The notes: generated by a model from the letters alone, not told the origin. A DNA stretch of 64,000 nt from Sipunculus nudus (GCA_026874595.1 JAPPUL010000089.1:370001-434000); one strand, 5' to 3'; positions 53,880 to 63,188 are shown, counted from the stretch's first letter. A program made the numbers and translations.

Positions 53880-54889
53880 GTTACCTTTTTAACATCTTCT
53901 TTTATGATCCTTGCAATATTGGGTATTATATACTCTCCATGGAATCTGCCTTGCTCTATAAATACTATGCCTGAGTTATTACCTGCAACTATTACTCCTG
54001 CAACATATACTCCAGATATATTAGTCTCATATGTCTTAGCATTAAATTCAGGCTCCAATGTCTTCTCATCTATTACAACCCCTAGCTTCTCAAGTAACTC
54101 CAAACTTGGCTTATAACCAGTAAGTGCTAATACAAAATCGTTTTTAAGTGTAATATCCTTTTTAAGTGTAATATCCTTTCCATGCCCTAATTCTATCTCA
54201 ACTTCATTTATCCTTATCTCTTTAACATTTGCACTGTAGTAACACTTTATACTCCCTTCTTTTATCCTGTTTAATATGTCTGGCTCTATCCAATATTTTA
54301 AATGTGCAAATTCCCCACCCCTGTGGACCATTGTTACACGTCCGCCTTTACGGTAAATCTCAAGCGCTGCCTCAACTGCTGAATTTCTACCACCTATTAT
54401 AACAACATCTTGGTTTGTGTATAAATGACCCTCTTTATAATAATGTGATACTTTACTTAGTCCCTCACCCGGTATATTTAACATTCGAGGATTGTCAAAT
54501 GATCCCGTTGCAACTATTATCTTCCTACTTCTATAACTATTTTCTTCATTAAGCTTTGTCTTAGTCTCAACTACAAAGTCATTATCAGCACCCACTATAG
54601 CCTTTACTTCCTCATACGTTTTAACATTTAGCTTATTATCAAGTACAAATTGACCATAGTAATTAAGAGCCTCCTCTCGGCTTGGTTTGCTATTGAATAT
54701 ATTTAATCTATAACCTCCTATCTCAATTAATTCCTTTGTTGTGAAGAAGACCATCGATATCGGGAAGTTATATATTGACTCAGCTATAGTTCCCTTCTCG
54801 ATTATAAGATACTTTAGACCCTCTTTCTTGCACATATAACCACATGAAAGCCCCGAAGGCCCACTGCCCACTATTATTACATCATACAT
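53873..54889 (-). CDS. YpdA-like FAD/NAD(P) oxidoreductase
   Basis: A flavin disulfide-reductase-type protein of 338 residues. The N-terminal FAD motif VGSGPSGLSCGYM, the YNFPISMVFFTT segment, the middle NAD(P) motif VIIGGRNSAVEAALEIYRKGG, VHRGGEFAHLKYWIEPDIL and GVYVAGVI with the final Gly-rich loop match YpdA. In bacilli YpdA reduces bacillithiol disulfide. Here no bacillithiol gene is close, so the substrate is open. A perfect 18-bp duplication (54142-54177) repeats KDITLK in the protein, in frame, in a loop of the NAD domain region. Confidence 0.8.
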   Translation of the reverse strand: MYDVIIVGSGPSGLSCGYMCKKEGLKYLIIEKGTIAESIYNFPISMVFFTTKELIEIGGYRLNIFNSKPSREEALNYYGQFVLDNKLNVKTYEEVKAIVGADNDFVVETKTKLNEENSYRSRKIIVATGSFDNPRMLNIPGEGLSKVSHYYKEGHLYTNQDVVIIGGRNSAVEAALEIYRKGGRVTMVHRGGEFAHLKYWIEPDILNRIKEGSIKCYYSANVKEIRINEVEIELGHGKDITLKKDITLKNDFVLALTGYKPSLELLEKLGVVIDEKTLEPEFNAKTYETNISGVYVAGVIVAGNNSGIVFIEQGRFHGEYIIPNIARIIKEDVKKVTK

Positions 54890-55016
54890 TTATTTTTAAT
54901 TCACCTCTCAGGGTATTGCTAATACAGATATTAATACATAGTATTTATAATACATAGTATTTATAATATAAAGTATTGCTAAGATTAGATTTTGACTCTT
55001 AAAGATAATAAATTTA
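54890..55016. repeat. 16-bp direct duplication in the gap before ypdA-like gene
   Basis: The unit aatacatagtatttat occurs at 54933-54948 and 54949-54964. The gap is the likely promoter region of the YpdA-like gene. No other element is seen. Confidence 0.8.
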
Positions 55017-56003
55017 TTAGTATATCTCGTTAATCTTTATTGAACTGCTATTACCGCGACTTTCTTCTTGCTCTTCTTTGTTTGTCAGGATTATTAGTTG
55101 GGTTTTCTTATCTTTTTGTATATTAAAATAATATTCTGTTGAAAGTTCTCGGGCTATTTGTAAACCACGTCCCTTATCTTTTATATAGGGTAGTGGGTCT
55201 TCACCTTTATCCAGCGCCTTTTGCATCTTTTCGTTACTTACGAATAAGTCTCTAAATGAGCTTAATATTTTAACTTTACTTAGTTTCCCTGCAAAGTCTG
55301 TAACGCTTATTCCAAACTTACTCTCATCGTAAGCATAACTTATCTCTATCTGAGTATCGTCTAATACTACAACCTTTCGCTCTTCCTTTTCCTTTGTAAA
55401 TCCATGAGGATGGTATATTGCGTTTATTGCAAGTTCGTTTAATACTAAATATAAGCTTGCCAGACTATCTTTACTTAAATTAGTCTTTTCCTCGGCTTCC
55501 TTTAATACCATAGGCAGCAGCTTTGAACACTCGTTTGACCCTTTTATCTTTAACGTTTTTATAGCATCTTTACTTACCTTAAGATAATTGTGTAGCCCAA
55601 ATAATGTGTCAGGATAAAGCAATTTGTACACTGTTGTTAGAAGCTCATCTTTATTTATTGGCTTGCTTAGTATGTTTCCTACGTCATTTTTAATTGCTAG
55701 TTCTAAATATCGGTTTATCTCGCTATCCGTCATCATTACATAAGGTATCTTAAGCTCTAAATTTTGTAACTCCTCGATTAAACTAAAGCCGTTTAACTTT
55801 GGCATATTGATGTCTGTAAGCACGATGTCAATAGAAGTGCTTTTTATTAGCTCAAGAGCCTCCTCCCCATTTAACGCCGTTAGTATATTATAGTTTTGCT
55901 CATTTAATATCTTTGTTACTAAATTTAGTATTACCTTTGAATCATCCGCTATCAGTATACTATGACGTCTATTATCATCATATTCAAGGCTATATCCTTC
56001 CAT
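55017..56003 (-). CDS. Response regulator receiver fused to HATPase domain
   Basis: A 328-residue signalling protein. The receiver domain (about 14-130) has Asp20, Asp21, the phosphoacceptor Asp64 in VLTDINMPKL, Thr92 and Lys114. After a linker, residues 165-315 form a histidine-kinase-type ATPase with the N-box LVLNELAINAIYHPHG, the D-box VTDFAGK and the G-box KDKGRGLQIARELS. There is no phospho-accepting histidine domain. The layout fits an anti-sigma-factor-type kinase of the SpoIIAB/RsbW family controlled by phosphorylation. Its cognate sensor and target are not in the window. Confidence 0.85.
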   Translation of the reverse strand: MEGYSLEYDDNRRHSILIADDSKVILNLVTKILNEQNYNILTALNGEEALELIKSTSIDIVLTDINMPKLNGFSLIEELQNLELKIPYVMMTDSEINRYLELAIKNDVGNILSKPINKDELLTTVYKLLYPDTLFGLHNYLKVSKDAIKTLKIKGSNECSKLLPMVLKEAEEKTNLSKDSLASLYLVLNELAINAIYHPHGFTKEKEERKVVVLDDTQIEISYAYDESKFGISVTDFAGKLSKVKILSSFRDLFVSNEKMQKALDKGEDPLPYIKDKGRGLQIARELSTEYYFNIQKDKKTQLIILTNKEEQEESRGNSSSIKINEIY

Positions 56004-56093
56004 AACAAAAAACTTTTATCCTTTTATAAGCTTACTCTTTTTAAACAGCAAGAAGCACATTTACAATCTATATTTAATAAAGAGAACGCTTTC

Positions 56094-57182
56094 TTAGTAC
56101 ACTAAACTTTCTATTAACTCATTTTCTCCGTTATATCGCTTCTCGGATTCCTTACAATTACTCTCGTCATAGCCATATACTATATTATAATCTTTCTTTA
56201 ATTTCCCTCCGCTATTTGATAAGCCAACTTCACTTACCTTTAAGCCTTTTTCATTGTAAGAATAGTTGATTTTCGTTGTAAGTTTAAGTTTGTTTTTTAA
56301 GTTACGGCGAAATACTCTCTTTGATAATACTTTCTTGCCTCCTCTTAATTTAATTTTATACTCTACCCTTTCAACTATTTTATTTTGCCTATTGTATGTC
56401 TCCTCAAGTTCTAAAGTATTGTCCAGACCGTATTTATAGAGTATGTAGCTTTTCAGGTGAGATTTGTACAAAAACGTTGACTTCTTACGTACCCGTCCCT
56501 TTTTATCATATTCAAACTTTATATATTCATCCAGTATCCCAGCATTGTAATTCTCTATTTTCCCAAGCTCTGCCCTACCATCACCCAGCCTGTTATAATA
56601 ATAAAGCGATTTTAATCTAAGCCGCTTTTTACCTCCCCTATATACATAATGGGATTCTTCCTTCTTATAACCCTTATAACCCTTATAACCCTTATAACCG
56701 CTTTTCTCATATCCATATAGATACTCCTCTTCTAAATCTCCTCCCTTATACAATAGCTCCTTTGCAAGTGCTCCATCTTCATTATAGTAAAACCAACTCC
56801 CATGTCCCGTATTTATATCTTTATAACTCTCTTCCTTTAACACCTGCCCACCAATAGAATATATCTTATAATAGTTCTTTAACTTAGCCTCCAATCGCCC
56901 ATCTAAACTATTCATGTAATTATAACCATCCTTAAGTGGGCACCAACGCCGCTTACTATAATAGTTTATCTTGTAATCCCTCTCCTTGTAATCCCTCTCC
57001 TTACCTTCTTTCCTTTTTCTATTCTCTTTATAAGATTGCCTATTAAAAACTGAGTTGCCTTGTTCTGAAGTGCCTTTAACCCTTTCTTGCGCTTCCTCCC
57101 TTTCCGCCTCTTTTGAGCTGCACGATATCAACGATATTATAAGAAGTATTAAAATAAAGTTTGGCTTTAATTGTCTTTTCAA
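56094..57182 (-). CDS. MORN-like repeat lipoprotein
   Basis: A 362-residue lipoprotein when started at the TTG at 57182 (AGGA 8 bases upstream). KRQLKPNFILILLIISLISC gives a clear signal and lipobox. The mature protein begins with a Glu/Lys-rich spacer, then repeats of two-stranded YxxxGxL-type units (GQVLKEESYKD, GHGSWFYYNEDGALAKELLY, YEKSGYKGYKGYKGYKK), resembling the MORN-like repeats of the YwqK family. In-frame 9-bp tandem copies (56664-56699) encode GYK four times, and a 15-bp duplication (56971-57000) encodes KERDY twice. Function is not known. Confidence 0.7.
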   Translation of the reverse strand: MKRQLKPNFILILLIISLISCSSKEAEREEAQERVKGTSEQGNSVFNRQSYKENRKRKEGKERDYKERDYKINYYSKRRWCPLKDGYNYMNSLDGRLEAKLKNYYKIYSIGGQVLKEESYKDINTGHGSWFYYNEDGALAKELLYKGGDLEEEYLYGYEKSGYKGYKGYKGYKKEESHYVYRGGKKRLRLKSLYYYNRLGDGRAELGKIENYNAGILDEYIKFEYDKKGRVRKKSTFLYKSHLKSYILYKYGLDNTLELEETYNRQNKIVERVEYKIKLRGGKKVLSKRVFRRNLKNKLKLTTKINYSYNEKGLKVSEVGLSNSGGKLKKDYNIVYGYDESNCKESEKRYNGENELIESLVY

Positions 57183-57341
57183 AAATAACAATCCTACTTT
57201 CTATTACTTTTATTTCGAGGGTCTACTGCAAAAATAAAATAAAATATATTAAAACCCTTTTTAAAAAGCATGCTTTATTACTTTTTACTTCTAGATTCAT
57301 ATTGTTTTAACGGCTCTACTCTTATATGAAGATTAAAATGT

Positions 57342-58148
57342 ATGCAGCTTAATAATAATAATAATTCTATAATTACTCCTGAAGCCTTGCTTAAAAAGCG
57401 TTTTGGCAAATCTTATGACTTTATCGTTAAGCAGGTTCCTATATATGTAGTTTTATCATTCTTTGACTCTTCGTTAAACGACATTAATAAGCTTCTTAAT
57501 ACAAATAGTAAACTATCTGTTTATAATTGGCTTGGAGATTATGTTAAAATTGCTTTCTTCAAATACAAAGATAGTGATATTGCTCTTGTTATCTTGCCTA
57601 TTGGCAGTAGCGTTTCTTCTATGGTTTTGGAAGAGCTTATCTTTTGTGGGGCCAAAAACTTTATCTTAATTGGTCTTGCTGGCGCTCTTAGAAGTGATTT
57701 GAAACCCTATAGCCTTATTGTCCCTAGTTATTCTTTTATTGATAGCGATTTTTTGGGGCTTGCTAAATTAGCATTTGATACAAGTAATAAAGAGGCTAAT
57801 AAAGTGTTTAGCTCTTCTTGTTTAGTTAATTTAATATGTTATACTTTAGCTGAGAGTTGTTTAGCTTATAAAAAAGGTGCTTGTTTAAGCGTCGTAAGCC
57901 CTTATAGGGAAAGTTATGCCAAAATAGATAAGTATAAGAATATGGGTGTTTTATGTATTGATATGGAATGTGCTGTCCTTTTTGGCATTGCGCAAAATAA
58001 AAATAAAAATTGTCAACTTGCTGCTATCTTTTCTATTAGCGATTTTGTCGGTGATGATAAATGGGTTTGGTATTTTAATTCCAAAAGCTTAAAAAAAGCT
58101 CGTAAAACACTTCTTTTAACTGCACTGGATACTTTGGCTAGCTTTTGA
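57342..58148 (+). CDS. Nucleoside phosphorylase family protein
   Basis: A PNP/UDP-phosphorylase fold protein of 268 residues, which splits a nucleoside with phosphate. The phosphate loop region is VILPIGSSVSS, the strand LIGLAGALRSDLKPYSLIVP follows, and CIDMECAVLFGIAQ carries the glutamate that contacts ribose. Substrate (uridine or purine) is not decided. The coding strand is T-rich, which is unlike the G-rich plus-strand genes. It begins after the divergent lipoprotein at 57182. Confidence 0.75.
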   Translation: MQLNNNNNSIITPEALLKKRFGKSYDFIVKQVPIYVVLSFFDSSLNDINKLLNTNSKLSVYNWLGDYVKIAFFKYKDSDIALVILPIGSSVSSMVLEELIFCGAKNFILIGLAGALRSDLKPYSLIVPSYSFIDSDFLGLAKLAFDTSNKEANKVFSSSCLVNLICYTLAESCLAYKKGACLSVVSPYRESYAKIDKYKNMGVLCIDMECAVLFGIAQNKNKNCQLAAIFSISDFVGDDKWVWYFNSKSLKKARKTLLLTALDTLASF

Positions 58149-58180
58149 CAAAGCTATTATGGCATTAATATAAAAACATG

Positions 58181-58834
58181 CTAGTTTTTTAATAAGCCCA
58201 TAAGCGCATCTACTGTCTTATCTATGCCCTCTGCTACTTCTGTAATACGTTGCCCAAGCATATAAGCTGGCGAACTTACTATCTTGTTTTGCTTATCTAC
58301 AACAAATTCTTTTACGCTACATTCAACATGATTGCTGCCAAGCAACTTAAGCTTGCCTGATACATCTTCATCATTGCCTATTGTTACACTCACCTTGCCA
58401 AGAACCTTCGATATTATAACAGGTGCTATACAAACAAATCCCATAGGCTTGCCTGCTCTGTGCATATCCCGTATAAGTCGCTCCACATCCTTTTGTACAA
58501 CGCATTCTGTACCATTAGTTGCAAAATTACATAGATTTTTAGCCGCTCCAAAACCACCAGGAAATATCAGCGCGTCTATATCGTCTTTACTTATCTCCTT
58601 TACATCTTTTATATTTCCACGTGCAATCCGAGCTGATTCAACTAAAACATTACGGCTTTCCTCCGTAACATCACCCGTACAGTGATCTATTACATGCATC
58701 ATCTCTATATCAGGTGCCATGCATACGATCTCAAACCCACGCCTGTCCAACGAAAGCAACGTTAATACAGATTCATGTATCTCACTGCCATCGTAAACTC
58801 CACACCCAGACAACATTACCCCTATTTTACTCAT
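58181..58834 (-). CDS. elbB: ElbB-type isoprenoid biosynthesis glyoxalase
   Basis: A DJ-1/PfpI-fold protein of 217 residues. KIGVMLSGCGVYDGSEIHES, LIFPGGFGAAKNLCNFA, the nucleophile region KPMGFVCIAPVI with a cysteine, and SPAYMLGQRITEVAEGI match ElbB, which has glyoxalase activity in E. coli. GGAGGG 10 bases before the ATG at 58834 decides the start; an earlier ATG lies at 58852. Methylglyoxal produced by MgsA (51447) could be a substrate class, though that is inference. Confidence 0.88.
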   Translation of the reverse strand: MSKIGVMLSGCGVYDGSEIHESVLTLLSLDRRGFEIVCMAPDIEMMHVIDHCTGDVTEESRNVLVESARIARGNIKDVKEISKDDIDALIFPGGFGAAKNLCNFATNGTECVVQKDVERLIRDMHRAGKPMGFVCIAPVIISKVLGKVSVTIGNDEDVSGKLKLLGSNHVECSVKEFVVDKQNKIVSSPAYMLGQRITEVAEGIDKTVDALMGLLKN

Positions 58835-58891
58835 AGTTATTTTTCCCTCCATACTATCTTATTTTTAAGCTTTATTTAAGCTTTATTTATA

Positions 58892-61033
58892 TCATTGTGC
58901 TTCATATAACTTCTTTCCTTCCTCATACTTCTTTTCATAATTCTTTGTCGGTATATCAAGTTCTCGCGCAATTGAAAGCGCTTTTTCAAGATAAGGCAAT
59001 GATTTTTTATATTGTTTTGTTCGTATTAGCAATGAACCAAGATTACGATTTATTTGTGCCTCATAAACCTTCTTTTGATTAATGCTTATTCCAAAAGCCT
59101 TGTCTAAATCGTTTAGGGCCTCTGTATAATATCTTGCTGCTTGGTTATTTTGCTTTATACTTGAGTATGTGCTTCCTAAAGCGTTTTTAGTTGCTATTGT
59201 CTCCTCATTTATTTTAATGCCGGTTGATTCAATTAATATAATGCCTACTTTGAATTCTTCAATAGCTCGCCTGTAGTTTTTACGAGTGTTATATATATGT
59301 CCAAGCTCAATTTGAAACTTTGCTTGAGTTTTAATGTCATTATTAGCAGATGCTAAGTTTCTACCACGTTTTAGCTGCTTAACGCTTTGGGCGTAAAAGT
59401 CTTTTATACCCAAGTTCCTGGCGTAATACAGTCTTTTACTCTCTTCATTAGTCTTTAGAATTAAGGTACTACAGTTTGCAATGTTCCATATTATCTGAAC
59501 TGCCCACTTGTAATCACTATTAAAATACTCTTTGTTTAACTGCAAAGCTTTTTTTAGGTCTAATATGGCTCTATCAAGTTCGGTATTGGTGTTTATGTGC
59601 GCAATGCTTCTATAAAAATATACATCTCTTAGTTTGTCCTTGCTATCAACAATTGAGCTATACATATCAAAATACTTAATGGCTTTAAGAGGCTCATCAT
59701 TTTTCAAATAAGCAAAGCCAATATAGTAAAGTATCTTATCATAAACATGAAAGTCTTTGGTAGATATCATATTAGTTTTTTCAGGAAAGTTAGCCTCCCA
59801 AAGCCTTATAATATTTGAAAAGTCATCATCTCCAAATAAGTTTTTAACTTTAGGGAATATTTGTTCTATCGTTGCTATATTCGAGCCGGTCTTTGTTAGA
59901 GGTGATGAGCTGGTAGTGTTTTTATTAAAATTAGAATATATAATAAAGGCTATTAGAGCCAAAAAGATTAAAGAGGAAGCAAGGATATATTGCTTAAAAC
60001 GTTTTCTAACAGCATAAGCAGGCCTTTTATCTTTTACCAGAAGCTGTAGTTTTTTATTTTCTTTTTCGGTACGGGCAAGTTGTTTTCTGGTATTCTCAAG
60101 GCTCAGGCTTATGTTGTTGTAATTCAGGGTATCGTCTTTAATCTCAAGTAAAACTTTATTATCCTCTTCGATAGCGTCCTTTTCTAGCTTAAGTTTTTCT
60201 ATTATGCTTTTATATTCAAGTAGTTTAGTTTCAGAAGTTTGGATTTTAGATTGCTGAGATTGATTTAAAGAAATAAGCTCATTTCTAGTTCCCTCAAGGT
60301 CTTTTAACTTACTTTGTATAGCATTATGCTCCTCTTCGATAAGACGTATTTTTTCGATAAAGACCTGTTTTTCGTTAAAGAGTTTATCAGAGTCATCCTT
60401 AGCCCCTTGAAAGAGCTGAGAGATAGAAAGGCTTGGATTGTAAAATATTTTAAAAAGCAGCCACATATCCTCTTTTGAGAGTATGCTACAGTTTGAGGGC
60501 AGGGCAATGGAATTAAAGAAGTTCTCATTAAGCTCAGAAAGAGGTAATAAAGTTTTGTATTTGTGGTTATAATAGCTAATAGAGTTAAGAGAACAATTCT
60601 TGTAAGAGATAGCATCTTCGTTTGCAAGAACAATAAAGCTATGAATAAAGACTTTAAGATCTTTTTTAGAGTAGTCCATAAACTCAGCAATACCTTTAGC
60701 CTTAAGCCAGTCTTTAGCTAAATACTTTTCATTAATGATGTCCTCAATGGGATTATTGCGTTGTTTAGATTTTCTAACCTGCTGCCTTGACTTGGTATAG
60801 AATTTAATGATATCGCCATCAGTAAGCTCAATGGAGCTAACATTCTTAGCATCGATAAGGAAAATACCCTTAGGGTTTATCACGATAAAGTCAATTTGAG
60901 TACCTTCACCCTTTTTGAAACTGAATCTATTATTATCGCCAGCCAAACACCACCAAAGGTTAGGTAAAGAACTTAATCTATCAGCAACAAGTTGTTCTTC
61001 GGGTATAATAAGGCCCTTTTTTATAATTTCCAT
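58892..61033 (-). CDS. NERD nuclease-like domain, coiled coil, membrane helix and TPR protein
   Basis: A 713-residue protein of unusual make-up. Residues 1-140 form a NERD (nuclease-related) domain: Asp48 in TQIDFIVINPKGI and Asp61 and Lys63 in FLIDAKN are at the positions of the D/E-x-K core. Residues 218-335 are a coiled coil, a membrane helix lies at 349-368 preceded by KRFKQ, and residues 380-713 are six or more TPR units (FYRSIAHINTNTELDRAIL, YNTRKNYRRAIEEFKVG). By the positive-inside rule the NERD part would be cytoplasmic and the TPR part periplasmic. It is a single gene, without obvious partner genes. Function unknown; nuclease or signalling role is a guess from the domain. Confidence 0.8.
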   Translation of the reverse strand: MEIIKKGLIIPEEQLVADRLSSLPNLWWCLAGDNNRFSFKKGEGTQIDFIVINPKGIFLIDAKNVSSIELTDGDIIKFYTKSRQQVRKSKQRNNPIEDIINEKYLAKDWLKAKGIAEFMDYSKKDLKVFIHSFIVLANEDAISYKNCSLNSISYYNHKYKTLLPLSELNENFFNSIALPSNCSILSKEDMWLLFKIFYNPSLSISQLFQGAKDDSDKLFNEKQVFIEKIRLIEEEHNAIQSKLKDLEGTRNELISLNQSQQSKIQTSETKLLEYKSIIEKLKLEKDAIEEDNKVLLEIKDDTLNYNNISLSLENTRKQLARTEKENKKLQLLVKDKRPAYAVRKRFKQYILASSLIFLALIAFIIYSNFNKNTTSSSPLTKTGSNIATIEQIFPKVKNLFGDDDFSNIIRLWEANFPEKTNMISTKDFHVYDKILYYIGFAYLKNDEPLKAIKYFDMYSSIVDSKDKLRDVYFYRSIAHINTNTELDRAILDLKKALQLNKEYFNSDYKWAVQIIWNIANCSTLILKTNEESKRLYYARNLGIKDFYAQSVKQLKRGRNLASANNDIKTQAKFQIELGHIYNTRKNYRRAIEEFKVGIILIESTGIKINEETIATKNALGSTYSSIKQNNQAARYYTEALNDLDKAFGISINQKKVYEAQINRNLGSLLIRTKQYKKSLPYLEKALSIARELDIPTKNYEKKYEEGKKLYEAQ

Positions 61034-61215
61034 AATACTAAATCAACATTTGATAAAATCAATAAGTTTAAATAAATTAGATAAGACTAAATTTAATTTA
61101 AAACAAAGCTAAAAGTTAATGTAAGCAAAAAGGACTGATTTTCCAAGTCTTTTATAGTTCTATATAATATTATAGGATATAGAATAAACTTAATGTATAA
61201 AGAGCATACAGGAAT

Positions 61216-61926
61216 ATGGGTAATGTAAAGATAATGATAGGAGAAAGGCTAAAAAGGCTTAAAGAAGAGATAGCGGAGCTTAAAGTAAGGAATCGTATAG
61301 GACATGATATAAAGCTGATTGCGGTATCAAAATACGTGGGAGAGGATGAGGTTTTGGAGGCGATTGCATGTGGACAATATATATTTGGCGAAAGCCGTAT
61401 AAAGGAGTCAAAAGCAAAGATAACGAAAGCGTTTAAATATAAAGAGGAATTGGAATGGCATTTAATAGGGCACTTACAAACAAACAAAGTGCAAGATGCA
61501 GTAAAGAGTTTTTCTTATATACATTCAATAGATAGCCTGCACACAGCAAAGGCGCTTTCAAAGGAGTGCAAGAAGCAAGGAAAGGATATGAAGGTTTTCC
61601 TACAAGTGAACACAACGGGAGAGAGAAGTAAATTTGGGATAGGAGAAGAAGGGCTTAATAAGCTATTTTTAGGGGTGTCAAAGCTAGATAATCTTTTAGT
61701 AGTGGGACTAATGACAATATCAGTATTAACAAAAGAGGAGAAAGTGCTTAGGAGGTCGTTTAAAAAGCTTAGGGAGTTACGTGATGAGTTGGAACTTAGG
61801 TTTGGGGATGAGAGTGCTTCTTGTAAATACTTGTCAATGGGTATGAGTAATGATTATAAGATAGCGATAGAAGAGGGCTCAACACACATCAGGGTAGGGA
61901 GTTATATATTTGGTGGCTATAAATAA
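61216..61926 (+). CDS. YggS/PROSC family PLP homeostasis protein
   Basis: Binds PLP and keeps vitamin B6 balance; it has no known catalytic activity. 236 residues, a single TIM barrel with Lys39 in IKLIAVSKYVGEDEV as the PLP lysine, FGESRIKESKAKI, EWHLIGHLQTNKV, IHSIDSLHTAKAL, VFLQVNTTGERSKFG, and LSMGMSNDYKIAIEEGSTHI as the phosphate and Arg-region. AGGA lies close to the ATG at 61216. A DegT-type gene begins 30 bp downstream and may be co-transcribed. Confidence 0.92.
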   Translation: MGNVKIMIGERLKRLKEEIAELKVRNRIGHDIKLIAVSKYVGEDEVLEAIACGQYIFGESRIKESKAKITKAFKYKEELEWHLIGHLQTNKVQDAVKSFSYIHSIDSLHTAKALSKECKKQGKDMKVFLQVNTTGERSKFGIGEEGLNKLFLGVSKLDNLLVVGLMTISVLTKEEKVLRRSFKKLRELRDELELRFGDESASCKYLSMGMSNDYKIAIEEGSTHIRVGSYIFGGYK

Positions 61927-61956
61927 ACTAGCTAGAAACAGGATGGGGTTAAGGAA

Positions 61957-63138
61957 GTGTCAAAAAGACAAAGACTAAAGATACGAGAAGATTTTTTATT
62001 ATACGCAAGACCTCATATAGACAAAAAGGAGTTGAGTCTAATAACGGATGTAGTAAGGTCAGGCTGGTGGACGACGGGGGATATGGTAAAAGAGTTTGAG
62101 AGGAAGTTGTCTAACTATTTAAGCGAGGGGAGTGGAGGAGAAAAGATAGAGGTACTGGCGCTTGACTCCTGCACCTCAGCATTATATTTGTCATTATTGC
62201 TGCTTGGGGTAGGGAGGGGAGATGAAGTTATAGTACCGACCTGGACTTTTGTAGCAACAGGACATGTAGTTGAGTGGTGCGGTGCTGAGTTGGTATTATG
62301 CGATGTAGAAGAAGATAGTCTAAATATAGACCTAAAGAAGGCAAAAGAGTTAATAACAGAGAGGACAAAAGCAATAATATTGGTTCATTTTGGAGGTGGG
62401 GCATGTGATATAGAAGGTTTCATGAAGTTATCATCTCGCTATGGAATAGAGGTAGTGGAAGACGCAGCACATGCAATAGGCGGGAAATATATGAATAAGC
62501 GTATAGGTAACTATTCAGAATATACATGTTTTAGTTTTTATGTAACTAAAAACCTAGCGATGGGCGAGGGTGGAGCGTTAGTATCGAGTAATGAGGAGGT
62601 TATAAATAAGGGAAGAAAGCTAAGCTATTTTGGAGTAAGTAAAGACGCATATAATAGGTATCGGGAAAATAATTCATGGAGCTACGACGTAACTGAGCTA
62701 GGCTATAAATGTAATATGGATAATCTTAATGCCTCACTGGGGCTTGTGCAGTTAAATAAACTTGAGAGAATGCAAAAACGCCGTAAAGAGCTAGCAAGAA
62801 GATATAGGGATTATTTAGATAAAAGTATAGTCTTTTTGCAGGATAAAGAAGATCATGCAAATCACCTGTTCACAATAAGAATACCGAGGTGGCTTATGGG
62901 GCGTGATAAATTCATAGAAGAACTTAAGGGACGAAATATAGGAGCTAGCGTACATTTTAAACCTTTACACAAACAAAGTTATTATAAGTCTAAGTTTAAG
63001 GATGCAGAGGATAGGTTTATGGTATCAAACAATGCATACGAAGAGGTAGTGTCCTTACCGTTGTATCCCTCTATGAGTGATTATGATGTAGATTACGTAA
63101 TAGAACATGTGAATGACATATTATGGGGATATAAATAG
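61957..63138 (+). CDS. DegT/DnrJ/EryC1/StrS sugar aminotransferase
   Basis: A PLP aminotransferase of 393 residues that usually forms amino sugars on nucleotide-sugars for surface glycans. LDSCTSALYLSLLLLGVGRG, VIVPTWTFVATGHVVEW, VVEDAAHAIGGKY, the PLP lysine in YVTKNLAMGEGGALV, LGYKCNMDNLNASLGL and VHFKPLHKQSYY are typical of the ArnB-like branch. The start is GTG with AAGG just before. No other glycan gene is in the window. Product sugar cannot be decided. Confidence 0.88.
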   Translation: MSKRQRLKIREDFLLYARPHIDKKELSLITDVVRSGWWTTGDMVKEFERKLSNYLSEGSGGEKIEVLALDSCTSALYLSLLLLGVGRGDEVIVPTWTFVATGHVVEWCGAELVLCDVEEDSLNIDLKKAKELITERTKAIILVHFGGGACDIEGFMKLSSRYGIEVVEDAAHAIGGKYMNKRIGNYSEYTCFSFYVTKNLAMGEGGALVSSNEEVINKGRKLSYFGVSKDAYNRYRENNSWSYDVTELGYKCNMDNLNASLGLVQLNKLERMQKRRKELARRYRDYLDKSIVFLQDKEDHANHLFTIRIPRWLMGRDKFIEELKGRNIGASVHFKPLHKQSYYKSKFKDAEDRFMVSNNAYEEVVSLPLYPSMSDYDVDYVIEHVNDILWGYK

Positions 63139-63188
63139 CTTATATTAGAAGATATTAAGTTATTAAAGGGTTAAAGGGAGTATAAAAG

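Noticed and set aside
61127-61155. Hairpin AAAAGGACT/AGTCTTTT as a terminator
   Set aside because: It lies between two divergent genes, where no transcript would end.
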